NCBI RefSeq assembly: GCF_002156385.1
Contig: NZ_MVJM01000002.1
Span: forward strand, 310,001 to 374,000
Length of the DNA: 64,000 bases
DNA from: Halalkalibacter urbisdiaboli
Lineage (GTDB): Bacteria; Bacillota; Bacilli; Bacillales; Bacillaceae_D
Direction of reading: 5' to 3'
How positions within the stretch are numbered: position 1 is the stretch's first letter; the number at the start of each line of letters is the position of its first letter. Below are positions 49,771-59,908 of the stretch, one piece after another. The position numbers and the translations under genes were made by a program. The notes under the pieces were generated by a model. It saw nothing but the letters and a program-made list of their open reading frames with translations. It searched no databases and was not told where the DNA came from.

Positions 49771-51486
49771 TCAGTTCTTATGACGGTCAAGAAATTGTCT
49801 AAATCGTTGAACCGACCATGTGTTTAACACGGTTTCTTTTTTAAGCATAGCTTTACGAGCCATCCCTGTCCCATAGCTCATATGATCAAGCATGTTTATA
49901 TTATGCGCATCCGTGTTGATTGAAATGAGGACACCTTCCTCTTCTGCTTTTTTCAACCAACGTGCAGTAAGATCTAATCGGTGTGGGTTAGCATTCAATT
50001 CTAATGCCGTCTTTGTTTCTTTTGCAAGTTCAATCAGCTTTTCTACATCGACTTCATAACCTTCTCTTCTTCCGAGTAGACGTCCAGTTGGATGAGCGAT
50101 TAAATCAACATGCGGATTCATTAATGCCGTTTTTAAACGTTCCATAATGACATCCTGCTTTTGTGAAAACGAAGAGTGTATCGATGCAATGACAAAATCA
50201 ACTTCAGCTAATAATTCATCCTCATAATCCAATGTACCATCTGGTAATATATCCATCTCAATTCCCGTAAAAATCGTAAAGTCTTCATATTTTTTATTCA
50301 ATTCACGAATTTTCGCATGTTGCTCTTTAAGACGCTCCTCCGTCAAGCCATTAGCAACCTTTAAATATTTTGAGTGGTCAGTAATCGCGACATAGTGATA
50401 GCCTTTTGAACGGGCAGCCTCGACCATTTCCTCGATTGAATAAGCTCCATCGCTCCACGTCGTATGCATATGGAGGTCTGATTGGATATGTTCTGTTTCT
50501 ATATATTCGTTTACTTCTCGAAAACGTTCCAATTCTCCTTGATCTTCACGTGCTTCTGGTGGAATAAATGGTAGCTCAAAATGCGCAAAAAAGGCTTCTT
50601 CACTATCAAATGTCCTCACCTCACCTGTTTCAACATTTTCAACTCCATATTCGCTAATTTTTTCGCCTCGTGCCTTTGCAAGCTGGCGAAGTTTCACATT
50701 ATGGTCTTTTGAGCCAGTAAAGTGATGAAGGGTTGTTGCAAATTCCTCTAGCTTCACTAAACGAAAATCTACAGAGATTGTCACATCCATTGATACATCA
50801 ATAGATACTTTTGTTTCCCCATTTGCAATAACATTTGAGACGTGTGCAAGCTCAAGTAGTTGTTTTCTTACGGTATCAGGTTCAGTCGTAGCAATAATAA
50901 AGTCTAAATCTTTGACTGTCTCTCTTAACCTTCTTAAACTACCAGCTCGTGAAAATCTTTGAATTTCTTCTATTTTTTCAAGCTGCTTTTCTATTTTCTC
51001 AGCGATTGGTAACACAACCGGTAAGGGAAGTCTTTCAGGACGTTGGTTTGCTTCTTGGATTGCAATGAGCATTTTTTCCTCCGTTTTCTTTCCAAATCCA
51101 GCAAGGTCACGAACCTTTCCCTCTTCACACGCTGCTTTTAACGAAGTCAAATCAACTATTCCAAGCTCCTGATATAGCTTCCCTACTTTTTTACCACCAA
51201 GTCCCGGTAGCTTTAATAACGGCAAAAGACCATCTGGTAGCTCTTTTTTCAATTCTTCAAGCAAACGAGATGTCCCGCTCTCAACTAGTTCATTGATTAC
51301 TTCTGCGGTCCCCTTTCCAATTCCTTTAAGCTTTGAAGGGTCATCTATTTCAGCTAGCGTTCGTTCATCTGACTCTAACGCTTGAGCCGCTTTTCGATAG
51401 GCTGATATTTTAAATGTGTTTTCACCTTTTATTTCTAAATAGATTGCAATCGTTTCGAGTACGTTGATTACTTCTTTTTTGTTCAT
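49771..51486 (-). CDS. polX: DNA polymerase X with PHP nuclease domain
   Basis: 571 residues: N-terminal HhH region, family X polymerase (GSLRRLRETVKDLDFII and VDFRLV hold the metal aspartates) and C-terminal PHP domain (SDLHMHTTWSDG, ITDHSKY, GIEMDIL, IASIHSS, NTDAHN), a metal-dependent 3'-5' exonuclease. It acts in base excision repair. The ATG at 51486 is preferred because AAGGA lies nine bases before it; the ATG two codons upstream is too close. Confidence 0.96.
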   Translation of the reverse strand: MNKKEVINVLETIAIYLEIKGENTFKISAYRKAAQALESDERTLAEIDDPSKLKGIGKGTAEVINELVESGTSRLLEELKKELPDGLLPLLKLPGLGGKKVGKLYQELGIVDLTSLKAACEEGKVRDLAGFGKKTEEKMLIAIQEANQRPERLPLPVVLPIAEKIEKQLEKIEEIQRFSRAGSLRRLRETVKDLDFIIATTEPDTVRKQLLELAHVSNVIANGETKVSIDVSMDVTISVDFRLVKLEEFATTLHHFTGSKDHNVKLRQLAKARGEKISEYGVENVETGEVRTFDSEEAFFAHFELPFIPPEAREDQGELERFREVNEYIETEHIQSDLHMHTTWSDGAYSIEEMVEAARSKGYHYVAITDHSKYLKVANGLTEERLKEQHAKIRELNKKYEDFTIFTGIEMDILPDGTLDYEDELLAEVDFVIASIHSSFSQKQDVIMERLKTALMNPHVDLIAHPTGRLLGRREGYEVDVEKLIELAKETKTALELNANPHRLDLTARWLKKAEEEGVLISINTDAHNINMLDHMSYGTGMARKAMLKKETVLNTWSVQRFRQFLDRHKN

Positions 51487-51563
51487 GTCCATCGTTCCTT
51501 TCTATTACTATGATACCGATATTCACTATTGAAAATCAACGCTCGTCCCTTGGAATTCTACAT

Positions 51564-51603
51564 AAAAAGGAAAGCCGAGACTCTTTTCCCGGCTTTCCTT
51601 TTT
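51564..51603 (-). terminator. yshB terminator
   Basis: AAAAAGGAAAGCC and GGCTTTCCTTTTT pair perfectly (13 bp) with a 14-base loop; it overlaps the first bases of the yshB stop codon and could act from both sides. It separates zapA-yshB from polX-mutS2. Confidence 0.85.
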
Positions 51604-52141
51604 ATATTTCATTTTTGGCCCAAATTTCTTGAAGCCATTCCGATAAAATTGGGGTATGATTGATCATTAATTGTGCAACGATTGATTTTTGTAATAATTC
51701 CTGAACAAGTTCTACTGGTAACAATGCTGCAACGTATATGAGTATCAAAATAATCAAATAGGCCTCTAAAAAGCAAAGAATTCCACCTAATAACCTGTTC
51801 ACTGAACGAAGAATTGGCAGATGGGCAACAAAATCAAGCATTGCCCCAAAAATTTGTAAAATAATACGGGTACCTATAAATAGTAACGCAAACGCAATTC
51901 CTGAATAGTACACACTTTCACCATCAAGAACGTTTAAAATCATCCCTACTGGACTATCTGAGGATATTTGTGGATACGGAATCCATAGCCGTATAAACGA
52001 TGCCAATTCTCCATAGTACTTATAGGCTACTATTAGCGAAACAATAAAGCCAACAAGATGGATTACTTGTAAAATAAAGCCACGTCTTCGTCCAACAAAA
52101 AAACTACAAAGTAATAAAAACAAAATGATAAAGCTAAGCAT
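51602..52141 (-). CDS. yshB: CvpA family membrane protein YshB
   Basis: 179 residues, four hydrophobic segments (for example the first 20 residues and LRSVNRLLGGILCFLEAYLI). CvpA-type proteins are linked to colicin V export in E. coli; the role in bacilli is unknown. It follows zapA by three bases, as in B. subtilis. Confidence 0.9.
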   Translation of the reverse strand: MLSFIILFLLLCSFFVGRRRGFILQVIHLVGFIVSLIVAYKYYGELASFIRLWIPYPQISSDSPVGMILNVLDGESVYYSGIAFALLFIGTRIILQIFGAMLDFVAHLPILRSVNRLLGGILCFLEAYLIILILIYVAALLPVELVQELLQKSIVAQLMINHTPILSEWLQEIWAKNEI

Positions 52142-52144
52142 AGA

Positions 52145-52420
52145 TTAGTCGTCTCCTGTCATTCGATCCCGTCCATTCGTGTCTTCTACTTTATTTTGTT
52201 CTTTTAGCATTTTCATATATTCATCAACGACATTAACTGCCGTTAACACAGCTAAGCGAGTTGTATCTAAATACGGGTTTCGTTTTTTTATTTCTCTCAT
52301 TTTTTGATCTACATATTGAGCCACTTCTTTGACATGTTGAGGTGGCTCCGTCCCAACAACCGTATACTGTTGACCATAAATTGATACAGTTGTTCGTTTC
52401 TTTTGTTCCTTGTCTGCCAC
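52145..52420 (-). CDS. zapA: Cell division protein ZapA
   Basis: 91 residues; promotes bundling of FtsZ filaments at the division site. It has the RTTVSIYGQQYTVVG start, a helical centre (VKEVAQYVDQKMREI) and a C-terminal coiled coil. GTG start at 52420, with GGAGG seven bases upstream; the 20-residue extension has no site. rnhC, which lies next to zapA in B. subtilis, is missing. Confidence 0.93.
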   Translation of the reverse strand: MADKEQKKRTTVSIYGQQYTVVGTEPPQHVKEVAQYVDQKMREIKKRNPYLDTTRLAVLTAVNVVDEYMKMLKEQNKVEDTNGRDRMTGDD

Positions 52421-52572
52421 CAAAATGCCTCCAATCTCTGACAAAATCCTACGTTCTATCATAACATGAAGCAGCATCATTGGAAATATATTGTTGTAGA
52501 GACTCTACATTATTCATAGTTACGGGCTATCTCTTACTATTATGCTCGAAAAAATTATCGACATTAAAAACG

Positions 52573-52612
52573 AAAAAAGATGACAGATAAGATAAGAACC
52601 TCTCTGTCATCT
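52573..52612 (-). terminator. pheST terminator
   Basis: AGATGACAGA and TCTGTCATCT form a perfect 10-bp stem with a T run on the minus strand, nine bases after the pheT stop. The remainder of the gap to zapA (52421-52620) holds no gene. Confidence 0.9.
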
Positions 52613-52620
52613 CCGCTCCT

Positions 52621-55047
52621 TTATCCTCTTAGTTTAGCGCCAACTTTTCCCTGTAATTCAGACAATACCTTTTCATGTACAACAGATACGTCTTCATCAG
52701 TTAACGTACGTTCAGGGTCGAAGTATTGAAGTGAGAATGCCAATGATTTTTTGCCTTCATCCATATGTTCTCCTTGATACAAATCAAACAGTTTGACGCT
52801 CTTTAATAGCTTCCCACCTGATTTTACAATAACTGCTTCAACCTCACCAGCAGCACGGTCGGCATCTACAACGAGAGCAATATCACGAGAAATTGCAGGG
52901 AACCGCGGCAATGCCACATATCCTACCGTCTCGACTTCGTACGTAATTACCGCTTCTAAATCAAGCTGAAAAACATACGTTTCTTTTAAATCTTCAGCCT
53001 TCTGAGTCGCAGGATGCACTTGGCCAATAAAGCCAATTTCCTTCCCAGCTAATGTAATTGTAGCAGTACGTCCAGGGTGTAAACCTGATTTTCTATCTTG
53101 AATAAACGAAACATCAGCTTCGAGCCCTAGTTCAGCAAAAACACCTTCTAAAAGCCCTTTAACAACGAAGAAATCGACTGGCTTCTTTTCCCCTTGCCAA
53201 GTGTGTTCATGCCACATTCCTGTTAAAGCTCCAGCAACCATCTCACGCTCCGTTGGTTGCTTCGTTAATACTCCCTCTTCACTCGTAAAAATCGACCCCA
53301 TCTCATATACATGGACATCATTGTTTTTACGATTGAGATTATACTTGAGGACATCAAATAAATGAGGAATTAAGCTTGTACGCATCGTGCTACGGTCTTC
53401 ACTCATTGGCATTGACAAGCGGATTGGTGCTACGCCGGTATATTCTCCGGCAAAACCTTTTGCCTTTTCTGCACTTGTAAGTGAATACGTAATAACTTGT
53501 GAAAGTCCAGCCCCTTCTAAGAAGCGACGAATGCGGCGGCGTTTCGCCTGATACTCTGTTAATGCCCCTTGAGTTGTTGAGCCCTCTGGAAGTGTCGTTG
53601 CAATGTTATCATAGCCATATAGTCTCGCAACCTCTTCAATTAAGTCTTCTTCAATTCTTATATCCGGACGACGTGAAGGTGCAATCACAATGAAAGCTTC
53701 TCCGTCTTGCTTATAATCAAATTGAAGGCGTGAAAAGATACTTATAATATCATCTCCCGTTAAGCTCATACCAAGGCGCTCGTTTAAGCGTGAAAGTGAA
53801 ATGTGAACGTCAGGCTCTTCAATAGCTAATGTATCATCCTCGACAACACCAGATACAATCGTTCCACCAGTTAACTCGGCAATTAATGATGCTGCTCTTT
53901 CAGCTGCAGCCTTAACTCGTTTCGGGTCAATTCCTTTTTCATAACGAGTACTTGAATCGCTACGTAAGCCTAAATCACGCGACGCCTTTCGAACAGTCGA
54001 GCTTTGGAAATAAGCCGCTTCCAGTAAAATCGTCGTCGTATCCTCCTGTACCTCAGATGTTGCGCCCCCCATGACACCAGCAATTGCCATCGGTTCAGTT
54101 CCATTTGTAATAACAAGATGATCCTTAGTTAATGTGCGTTCAACGTCATCTAAGGAAACCATTTTCTCACCATCGTTTGCACGACGGACTAACACTTCCT
54201 TTGAACCAAAACGGTCATAATCAAAAGCATGCAATGGTTGACCATATTCTAATAGAACATAGTTTGTTACATCTACAACGTTACTAATGGGACGAATCCC
54301 GGCTGCCATAAGACGATTTTGGAGCCATAGCGGAGAAGGACCTACTTTAACATCTTTAATTATCGTCGCCCCGTAATAGGGGTTATCATCCTTCGCTTCA
54401 ACATGAACCGAGATATAATCAGATGCTTTCTCATCGTTTGTTGTGACACTCACTTTCGGAAGGGTAACCTCACGATTGTATAGAGCTCCCACTTCATAAG
54501 CAACACCAATCATGTTCAAACAATCTGCACGATTTGGGGTTAAATCAAGCTCTAATACTTCATCCGTTAAATTCAAGGCTTGAAGGGCATCACGTCCAAC
54601 TTCAACCTCCTCTTGGAATACATAAATTCCTTCAGCAAAATCTTTATGAACGAGCTTACTTTCAATCCCGAGCTCCTGTAATGAACAAATCATTCCATTT
54701 GAGGCTTCCCCACGAAGCTTCGCTTTTTTAATTTTGAAATTACCTGGTAAGACCGCCCCTACTTTTGCAACGACGACTTTTTGACCTGCAGCAACATTCG
54801 GTGCGCCACAAATAATTTGTACAGGTTCTCCTTCACCAATATCAACCTTACATACATTTAATTTATCCGCATTTGGATGCTGGCTACATTCTAAAACATG
54901 ACCAACAACAATCCCTGAAATCCCTTTGTTTAATTGATGAATGATATCTATTTCAATCCCACCACGCGTCATCTTTTCAGCAATATCAGCCGCGCTCAAA
55001 TCATCTACTTTCACATAATCCTGGAGCCAATTATAAGATACTAGCAT
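52621..55047 (-). CDS. pheT: Phenylalanine-tRNA ligase beta subunit
   Basis: 808 residues. N-terminal tRNA-binding OB domain (GHVLECSQHPNADKLNVCKV), B3/4 editing region, B5 DNA-binding-like domain (HISLSRLNERLGMSL), catalytic-core-like region and the C-terminal anticodon-binding domain (FPAISRDIALVVD). It forms an alpha2-beta2 enzyme with PheS, 13 bp upstream. Confidence 0.97.
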   Translation of the reverse strand: MLVSYNWLQDYVKVDDLSAADIAEKMTRGGIEIDIIHQLNKGISGIVVGHVLECSQHPNADKLNVCKVDIGEGEPVQIICGAPNVAAGQKVVVAKVGAVLPGNFKIKKAKLRGEASNGMICSLQELGIESKLVHKDFAEGIYVFQEEVEVGRDALQALNLTDEVLELDLTPNRADCLNMIGVAYEVGALYNREVTLPKVSVTTNDEKASDYISVHVEAKDDNPYYGATIIKDVKVGPSPLWLQNRLMAAGIRPISNVVDVTNYVLLEYGQPLHAFDYDRFGSKEVLVRRANDGEKMVSLDDVERTLTKDHLVITNGTEPMAIAGVMGGATSEVQEDTTTILLEAAYFQSSTVRKASRDLGLRSDSSTRYEKGIDPKRVKAAAERAASLIAELTGGTIVSGVVEDDTLAIEEPDVHISLSRLNERLGMSLTGDDIISIFSRLQFDYKQDGEAFIVIAPSRRPDIRIEEDLIEEVARLYGYDNIATTLPEGSTTQGALTEYQAKRRRIRRFLEGAGLSQVITYSLTSAEKAKGFAGEYTGVAPIRLSMPMSEDRSTMRTSLIPHLFDVLKYNLNRKNNDVHVYEMGSIFTSEEGVLTKQPTEREMVAGALTGMWHEHTWQGEKKPVDFFVVKGLLEGVFAELGLEADVSFIQDRKSGLHPGRTATITLAGKEIGFIGQVHPATQKAEDLKETYVFQLDLEAVITYEVETVGYVALPRFPAISRDIALVVDADRAAGEVEAVIVKSGGKLLKSVKLFDLYQGEHMDEGKKSLAFSLQYFDPERTLTDEDVSVVHEKVLSELQGKVGAKLRG

Positions 55048-55060
55048 GTCTGTCTCCTCC

Positions 55061-56095
55061 TTACACCCGTTTAAATTGTGCTAAGAAACGCACATCATTC
55101 GTATAAAAATGACGAATGTCATCAATGTCATATTTCAGCATCGCTAACCGTTCAACACCCATTCCAAAGGCGAAACCACTATATACTTTTGGATCGAAAC
55201 CACTCATTTCAAGAACACGTGGGTGGACCATTCCTGCACCTAATACTTCAATCCAGCCAGTTTGTTTACAAATACGGCAGCCTTTCCCTCCACAAATTCC
55301 ACATGATACATCGACTTCAACTGAAGGCTCTGTAAACGGGAAAAAGCTTGGACGTAAGCGAATTTGACGATCTTCTCCGAAAAAGCGCTTCGCAAATGTT
55401 TCAAGCACTCCTTTTAAGTCACTCATCCGAACATGGTGATCAACAAGCAACCCTTCTATTTGCATGAACTGATGAGAATGGGTCGCATCATCATCATCAC
55501 GACGAAATACTTTACCAGGGCAAATAATCTTAACCGGCCCTTGACCTTTGTATTTCTCCATCGTTCTTGCTTGAACTGGAGATGTTTGCGTACGAAGCAA
55601 TAATTCCTCCGTAAAATAAAACGTATCCTGCATATCACGAGCAGGATGATCCTTCGGAAGATTTAAAGCTTCAAAGTTGTAATAATCTGTTTCTACCTCA
55701 GGTCCCTCTTCTACCGTAAAACCAAGGCCAAGGAAAATATCCTCTACTTCCTCAATTACAGCTGTTAATGGATGACGTGAACCGCGACTAACAGGACGAC
55801 CAGGCAACGTTACATCAATACTTTCAGTCGCCAACTGTTTTTCAACTGCTGCTTCTTCCAGCTTTGTTTCTTTTGCTTCAATTTCAACCTTAATCGCATC
55901 ACGAACATCATTAGCCATCTGACCGATTATAGGCCGCTCTTCAGCAGAAAGCTTCCCCATTCCACGGAGTACCTCTGTAATTGGCCCTTTTTTTCCTAAA
56001 TATGCGACGCGAACTTCCTGTAATGCTTTTACATCTTCCGCTGTAGCAACCTTCGCTAACGCTTCATCACGCAGCTCCTCTAAACGCTCACGCAT
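55061..56095 (-). CDS. pheS: Phenylalanine-tRNA ligase alpha subunit
   Basis: Catalytic subunit, 344 residues. Class II motifs: [10 protein letters not shown] (motif 1 region), [19 protein letters not shown] (motif 2) and [15 protein letters not shown] (motif 3). A pair of Cys motifs [12 protein letters not shown] is typical for Firmicutes. N-terminal coiled coil binds tRNA. Controlled by an upstream Phe T-box. Confidence 0.98.
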   Translation of the reverse strand: MRERLEELRDEALAKVATAEDVKALQEVRVAYLGKKGPITEVLRGMGKLSAEERPIIGQMANDVRDAIKVEIEAKETKLEEAAVEKQLATESIDVTLPGRPVSRGSRHPLTAVIEEVEDIFLGLGFTVEEGPEVETDYYNFEALNLPKDHPARDMQDTFYFTEELLLRTQTSPVQARTMEKYKGQGPVKIICPGKVFRRDDDDATHSHQFMQIEGLLVDHHVRMSDLKGVLETFAKRFFGEDRQIRLRPSFFPFTEPSVEVDVSCGICGGKGCRICKQTGWIEVLGAGMVHPRVLEMSGFDPKVYSGFAFGMGVERLAMLKYDIDDIRHFYTNDVRFLAQFKRV

Positions 56096-56140
56096 TGTTC
56101 ATTCCTCCTTTTACTAACTTCTTCCTTGTTTAAAACGCAA

Positions 56141-56395
56141 AAAAGCCACCGTCACCAAAGGGACGATGGCTCGTGGTACCACCCTTATTTCATAGTAATA
56201 ACTACTACATACTTCATTGTCATAACGGCTCAGCGCCGGAAACATCTTCACAAGCTTCCTTGCGGTCCGATGTCAGCTCCAGAGTGAATTCAACCATTCC
56301 TGCCATAGAAATGCTTTCAGTCACGGCATCTCCTCCCTATATGGTGGGGTAAGGCTTACTACTCTCGTTCACAGCTTTTTGCTTATACATTTGTG
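56141..56395 (-). promoter_or_regulatory. Phenylalanine T-box riboswitch ahead of pheST
   Basis: The minus strand has stem I, the specifier TTC followed by A (56286-56288) in GTTGAATTCACTCTGG, the T-box AATAAGGGTGGTACCACG and the terminator GCCATCGTC/GACGGTGGC with six Ts. Uncharged tRNA-Phe should allow read-through into pheST. It fills the gap between pheS and ysgA. Confidence 0.94.
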
Positions 56396-56402
56396 CTTCT
56401 AT

Positions 56403-56431
56403 ATTATAGTGAATCTTGTCATTTGTTGCAA
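56403..56431 (-). promoter_or_regulatory. Sigma-A promoter of the pheST T-box transcript
   Basis: Minus strand TTGCAA, 17-bp spacer, perfect TATAAT; starts the leader a few bases downstream and lies just after the ysgA stop. Confidence 0.85.
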
Positions 56432-56435
56432 GTCC

Positions 56436-57191
56436 TTATCCACGTAAATAATAGAGAAGAATTCCTGTTGCGACCCCTACATTTAATGATTCTGCCTTTC
56501 CATATATCGGAACATAAATATTTTGATCCGTAATAGCTAATAAATCTGGAGCGACTCCCTCCCCTTCGTTACCGACGATTAACGCGTAATCCGGCTGAGG
56601 CTCGATCGCTGTATAGGAACTGGCATCTTGTAATGCTGTCCCGAAAACAGGAATCCCTACACCCTTAAACCGCTCTATCCACTCTAGTACATCCCCACGA
56701 ATAACTGGCAAATGAAACATCGACCCTTGTGAGGCACGAATCACTTTACTATTAAAAACATCAACCGTTCCTTCGCCGAGAATCACCCCAGTAACTCCAG
56801 CAGCATCTGCCGTGCGAATCATCGTTCCAAGGTTTCCCGGATCCTGTACACGATCAAGGATTAAAAACTGGCCTTTTAGCTCCGTAAACAATGGCTCTTG
56901 CGGTAACACACAAATAGCAGCTATCCCTTGTGGTGTTTCCGTTTCAGACAGCTCCTTCATGACTTGGTCGCTAACAATAATGTAATCACGTTCACTTGCC
57001 TTCCAGCTCGCCGGAATAGTAGCCGTTTCGGTATGCAGCACCCACTCGACTTCAATGACTGATTTTAAAGCTTCTTCAACTAGATGATAGCCCTCAATAA
57101 GAAAACGTCCAGCCTTTTCTCGTCCCTTTCTAGTATGGAGCTTTTTCCAATGCTTGACTTGCTCGTTTTTAACAGAATCAATACGTTTCAT
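56436..57191 (-). CDS. ysgA: SpoU/TrmH-family RNA 2'-O-methyltransferase YsgA
   Basis: 251 residues: N-terminal substrate-binding domain (FLIEGYHLVEEAL) and a SPOUT knot domain with LDRVQDPGNLGTMIRTADA, NEGEGV and IPIYG-like VPIYGKAESLNVGVA. Probably methylates 23S rRNA; the exact position is unknown. The ATG at 57191 follows AAAGGGG; the eight-residue extension has no site. Confidence 0.9.
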   Translation of the reverse strand: MKRIDSVKNEQVKHWKKLHTRKGREKAGRFLIEGYHLVEEALKSVIEVEWVLHTETATIPASWKASERDYIIVSDQVMKELSETETPQGIAAICVLPQEPLFTELKGQFLILDRVQDPGNLGTMIRTADAAGVTGVILGEGTVDVFNSKVIRASQGSMFHLPVIRGDVLEWIERFKGVGIPVFGTALQDASSYTAIEPQPDYALIVGNEGEGVAPDLLAITDQNIYVPIYGKAESLNVGVATGILLYYLRG

Positions 57192-57245
57192 GACAAACCC
57201 CTTTATCCTTTTCAATTCTATTTACCATCATACCCATTTTTTTTC

Positions 57246-57275
57246 TCATAATCCAGCCAATGATGCGACATACTA
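57246..57275 (+). promoter_or_regulatory. Sigma-G promoter of sspI
   Basis: CATACTA matches the sigma-G -10; TCATA lies 18 bp upstream as a -35. sspI is a forespore gene in B. subtilis, in agreement. Confidence 0.55.
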
Positions 57276-57313
57276 ACAGTAGCAACGATACTTTAACTAA
57301 AGGAGTGTTCATT

Positions 57314-57520
57314 ATGGGATTTAATTTACGCGGTGCAATCATGTCAAACATTCAAGGAAGTAGTCAAGAAGATGTTGAAGCAACAATCGTTGATGCTTTG
57401 CAAAGTGGTGAAGAAAAAATGCTTCCAGGCTTAGGTGTTTTATTTGAAGTGTATTGGAAGAATGCTGATGACCAGCAAAAGGAACAGCTTTGCCAGCAGA
57501 TTAGTCAAGGATTGCAATAA
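57314..57520 (+). CDS. sspI: Small acid-soluble spore protein SspI
   Basis: 68 residues, small forespore protein; the family pattern [25 protein letters not shown] is unmistakable in overlapping parts such as [21 protein letters not shown] lies before the ATG at 57314; the 18-residue extension is discarded. It is followed by an inverted copy of the family B repeat. Confidence 0.95.
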   Translation: MGFNLRGAIMSNIQGSSQEDVEATIVDALQSGEEKMLPGLGVLFEVYWKNADDQQKEQLCQQISQGLQ

Positions 57521-57566
57521 TGATGGTAGTAAGGAGTCGGCATTAGAGTCTAAAAATAGATGGCAC

Positions 57567-57626
57567 TGACTCCGTTCGCTCATTGTTTCGAGGATGTCGC
57601 AAAAGGATAAACAAACCTTTTGGACA
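57567..57626 (-). repeat. Dispersed hairpin repeat (family B), diverged inverted copy 3
   Basis: GACTCC, CTCATTG, TTCG and GGATGTCGCAAAAGG ... CCTTTTGGACATCC match, in reverse complement, the hairpin plus GCAATGAGTGGAGTC part of copies 1 and 2. The stem has one unpaired base and the loop differs. It lies about 47 bp after sspI; it may also act as the sspI terminator. Confidence 0.65.
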
Positions 57627-57690
57627 TCCTCTTTTCATTTTTAGCAGCTACTCCACTTGATTAGCATTCAATATGGTCAGAACGAAAAAA

Positions 57691-57717
57691 AACTTGGTGA
57701 AGGCCTTTCACCAAGTT
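57691..57717 (-). terminator. M42 peptidase gene terminator
   Basis: AACTTGGTGAA and TTCACCAAGTT form a perfect 11-bp stem with a five-base loop and an eight-base T run on the minus strand. Confidence 0.9.
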
Positions 57718-57725
57718 TGTAATCT

Positions 57726-58811
57726 TTAATCGAAAATAATCTTATCAACTGTTTCTCTATCTAGCTTCTTAACCACTTCAACAATCAGCTTCACAGCATT
57801 CTCATAATCATCACGGTGTAATATAGCTGCATGAGAATGAATATACCGTGTTGCAATGGTAATGGATAATGCAGGTACACCATTTGCAGTTAAGTGAATG
57901 GCACCAGAGTCCGTTCCTCCGCCAGCCATCGTTTCAAACTGATACGGAATGTTATGAGCATCGGCTGTATTTGTTACAAAGTCTCGAAGCCCCTTATGCG
58001 AAACCATAGACGCATCATATAACACAATTTGAGGACCTTCACCTATTTTTGCCTGGGCTTCCTTTTCAGTCACACCAGGCGTATCTCCTGCAATCCCAAC
58101 ATCTACAGCAAAGCCGATATCTGGTTGGATTAAATGAGTTGATGTTCTGGCACCACGCAAACCTACTTCCTCTTGAACCGTACCAACCCCATAGACAACA
58201 TTCGGATGGTCAACTCCTTTAAGTTCGCGTAACACATCAATCGCAATCGCACAACCAATGCGATTATCCCACGCTTTGGCCATTAAGTATTTTTCATTTT
58301 TCATTACCGTAAATTCGCAAACAGGAACGACAGAGTCTCCTGGTCTAACGCCAAATTCCATTGCTTCTTCCTTGCTCGATACACCGATATCAATAAACAT
58401 ATCCTTTTTATCTACAGGTTTCTTTCGTACCTCGGGTGATAAAATATGAGGTGGCTTTGACCCAATAACGCCAGGGATGTTTCCATTTTTCGTCATGACA
58501 GATACCCGTTGTGCAAGCATTACCTGCTCCCACCAGCCACCAACCGTTTGAAAACGGAGAAAGCCTTTATCATCAATGCTAGTGACCATGAATCCAATCT
58601 CATCAAGGTGACCAGCAATCATAATCTTCGGGCCATCCTCTTTTCCAACTTTTTTTGCTACTAGGCTTCCGAGCTTATCTGTCGTTACCTCGTCGGCAAA
58701 AGGAGAAATATAGTTTGTCATCACGTCACGTACTTCACGTTCATTTCCGGGAATACCATTTGCATCAGTTAAACTTTTAAGCATTTGCAACTTCTCATCA
58801 AGCTTTGTCAT
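57726..58811 (-). CDS. ysdC: M42 family metallo-aminopeptidase (YsdC-like)
   Basis: 361 residues. Two-metal peptidase with the ligands in [10 protein letters not shown] (H), KAWDNRIGC (D), [10 protein letters not shown] (E,E), [13 protein letters not shown] (D) and [10 protein letters not shown] (H). Close to glutamyl-aminopeptidase and cellulase M-type proteins; the true substrate is unknown. Cytosolic, no signal peptide. Confidence 0.92.
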   Translation of the reverse strand: MTKLDEKLQMLKSLTDANGIPGNEREVRDVMTNYISPFADEVTTDKLGSLVAKKVGKEDGPKIMIAGHLDEIGFMVTSIDDKGFLRFQTVGGWWEQVMLAQRVSVMTKNGNIPGVIGSKPPHILSPEVRKKPVDKKDMFIDIGVSSKEEAMEFGVRPGDSVVPVCEFTVMKNEKYLMAKAWDNRIGCAIAIDVLRELKGVDHPNVVYGVGTVQEEVGLRGARTSTHLIQPDIGFAVDVGIAGDTPGVTEKEAQAKIGEGPQIVLYDASMVSHKGLRDFVTNTADAHNIPYQFETMAGGGTDSGAIHLTANGVPALSITIATRYIHSHAAILHRDDYENAVKLIVEVVKKLDRETVDKIIFD

Positions 58812-58878
58812 TATGTATAGCCTCCCTCAATTGACAATCTCTCCCTATTATAACGAACCATTTATTGTTACTCAAATT

Positions 58879-59367
58879 TTAATAGCCCTCATCCTGACGC
58901 TTATGGTTTACTTGATTTTTTTCATAATACCCTCGCTCTATTTCTTCTTCAGATAACTCAAGCATCTGTCCGAGCATGAGGAAATCCTGAAATAATTGTA
59001 TGTAGCTTGTTTCAGAACGTTCTTGATGTAGCTGGTGGGTCCGTTCCATTACTCGTGTAAATTGCTTCGTTAATGTTTCTTCTTGTTCAATGGTCCGACC
59101 TGGTTCAAAATTCATGAAATCAAGAGCAATACCCATCGTTAATATAAAATGTAGTCCATCAACATACTCTTCAAGGATGACCTCCTTTTCAGAGGAAGGC
59201 TTTTTACTCCAATATTTAAAGCACCGAGTTTCATTCGCTAATTCCCCAAGCTCAACTAAAAAAGCAAGAAGCTGTTCCGAAAATAAGTCTTTACTCTCTA
59301 ATTGATGTTCGTGAATAATTCGTTTGTTTAATGTATGCTGTGTAGTAAATAGTGCAGCAATATTCAT
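58879..59367 (-). CDS. Dimeric dUTPase (all-alpha NTP pyrophosphatase)
   Basis: 162 residues. The metal-binding pattern of the all-alpha pyrophosphatases is visible: VELGELANE (E-x-x-E) and EEYVDGLHF (E-x-x-D), with the CFKYWSKK segment typical of dUTPase-2. It should hydrolyse dUTP or similar. GGAGG lies before the ATG at 59367; the five-residue extension is discarded. Confidence 0.85.
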   Translation of the reverse strand: MNIAALFTTQHTLNKRIIHEHQLESKDLFSEQLLAFLVELGELANETRCFKYWSKKPSSEKEVILEEYVDGLHFILTMGIALDFMNFEPGRTIEQEETLTKQFTRVMERTHQLHQERSETSYIQLFQDFLMLGQMLELSEEEIERGYYEKNQVNHKRQDEGY

Positions 59368-59408
59368 GTCCCTCTCCTCCATTCTAATCCATTATATCAG
59401 AATTTTTT

Positions 59409-59435
59409 TGCAACCAAATGACGTTGTCTTTCGTA
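59409..59435 (+). promoter_or_regulatory. Sigma-W-like promoter of ysdB
   Basis: TGCAAC, 17-bp spacer, CGTA differs from the sigma-W consensus TGAAAC/CGTA by one base. ysdB is in the sigma-W regulon of B. subtilis, so the match is plausible. Confidence 0.5.
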
Positions 59436-59489
59436 TAGACTATAATAAAAGAACACAGCTCTGATGTATCTTGAAAGGGGAATCGACAA

Positions 59490-59873
59490 ATGGTCATCCT
59501 ATTTCGTCTTTTGATTTTACTTGCACTCGCGATTCTTGTATATAGCGCTATTAAATATTTGTTTCATCCACGTCGTAAACTTGAACAAGCACATGAGCGC
59601 AAGCAATTTTTCTTTTTAGATGATGAGAAAAACGTACGTAAAAACTTTCTAATCACCTATAAAGGCGTCATGTTTGAAGGAGAAAAATATTTAGGAACAA
59701 CTGAACACTCATTTGATATCGTATCCATTTATGTTTGGGCTAGAAGAACGGACCGATTAAAAGGATTAAACCGAGAAGATTTTACATTCATTGAAGAGGA
59801 TATTCGTACGAGGTATCCCCAAGCGAACATTGAATGGAAAAGTCCAATTAAAGAATTTTTACGGTCAGAATAA
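59490..59873 (+). CDS. ysdB: YsdB, sigma-W-type stress protein
   Basis: 127 residues: an N-terminal transmembrane helix (FRLLILLALAILVYSAIKYL) and a soluble domain with FFLDDEKNVRKNF and YKGVMFEGEKYLG. Unknown function. Position and length fit ysdB of B. subtilis. AAAGGGG precedes the ATG. Confidence 0.88.
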   Translation: MVILFRLLILLALAILVYSAIKYLFHPRRKLEQAHERKQFFFLDDEKNVRKNFLITYKGVMFEGEKYLGTTEHSFDIVSIYVWARRTDRLKGLNREDFTFIEEDIRTRYPQANIEWKSPIKEFLRSE

Positions 59874-59908
59874 ATTCGGAAATACAAGCCATTGTCCGAC
59901 TTAATAGG

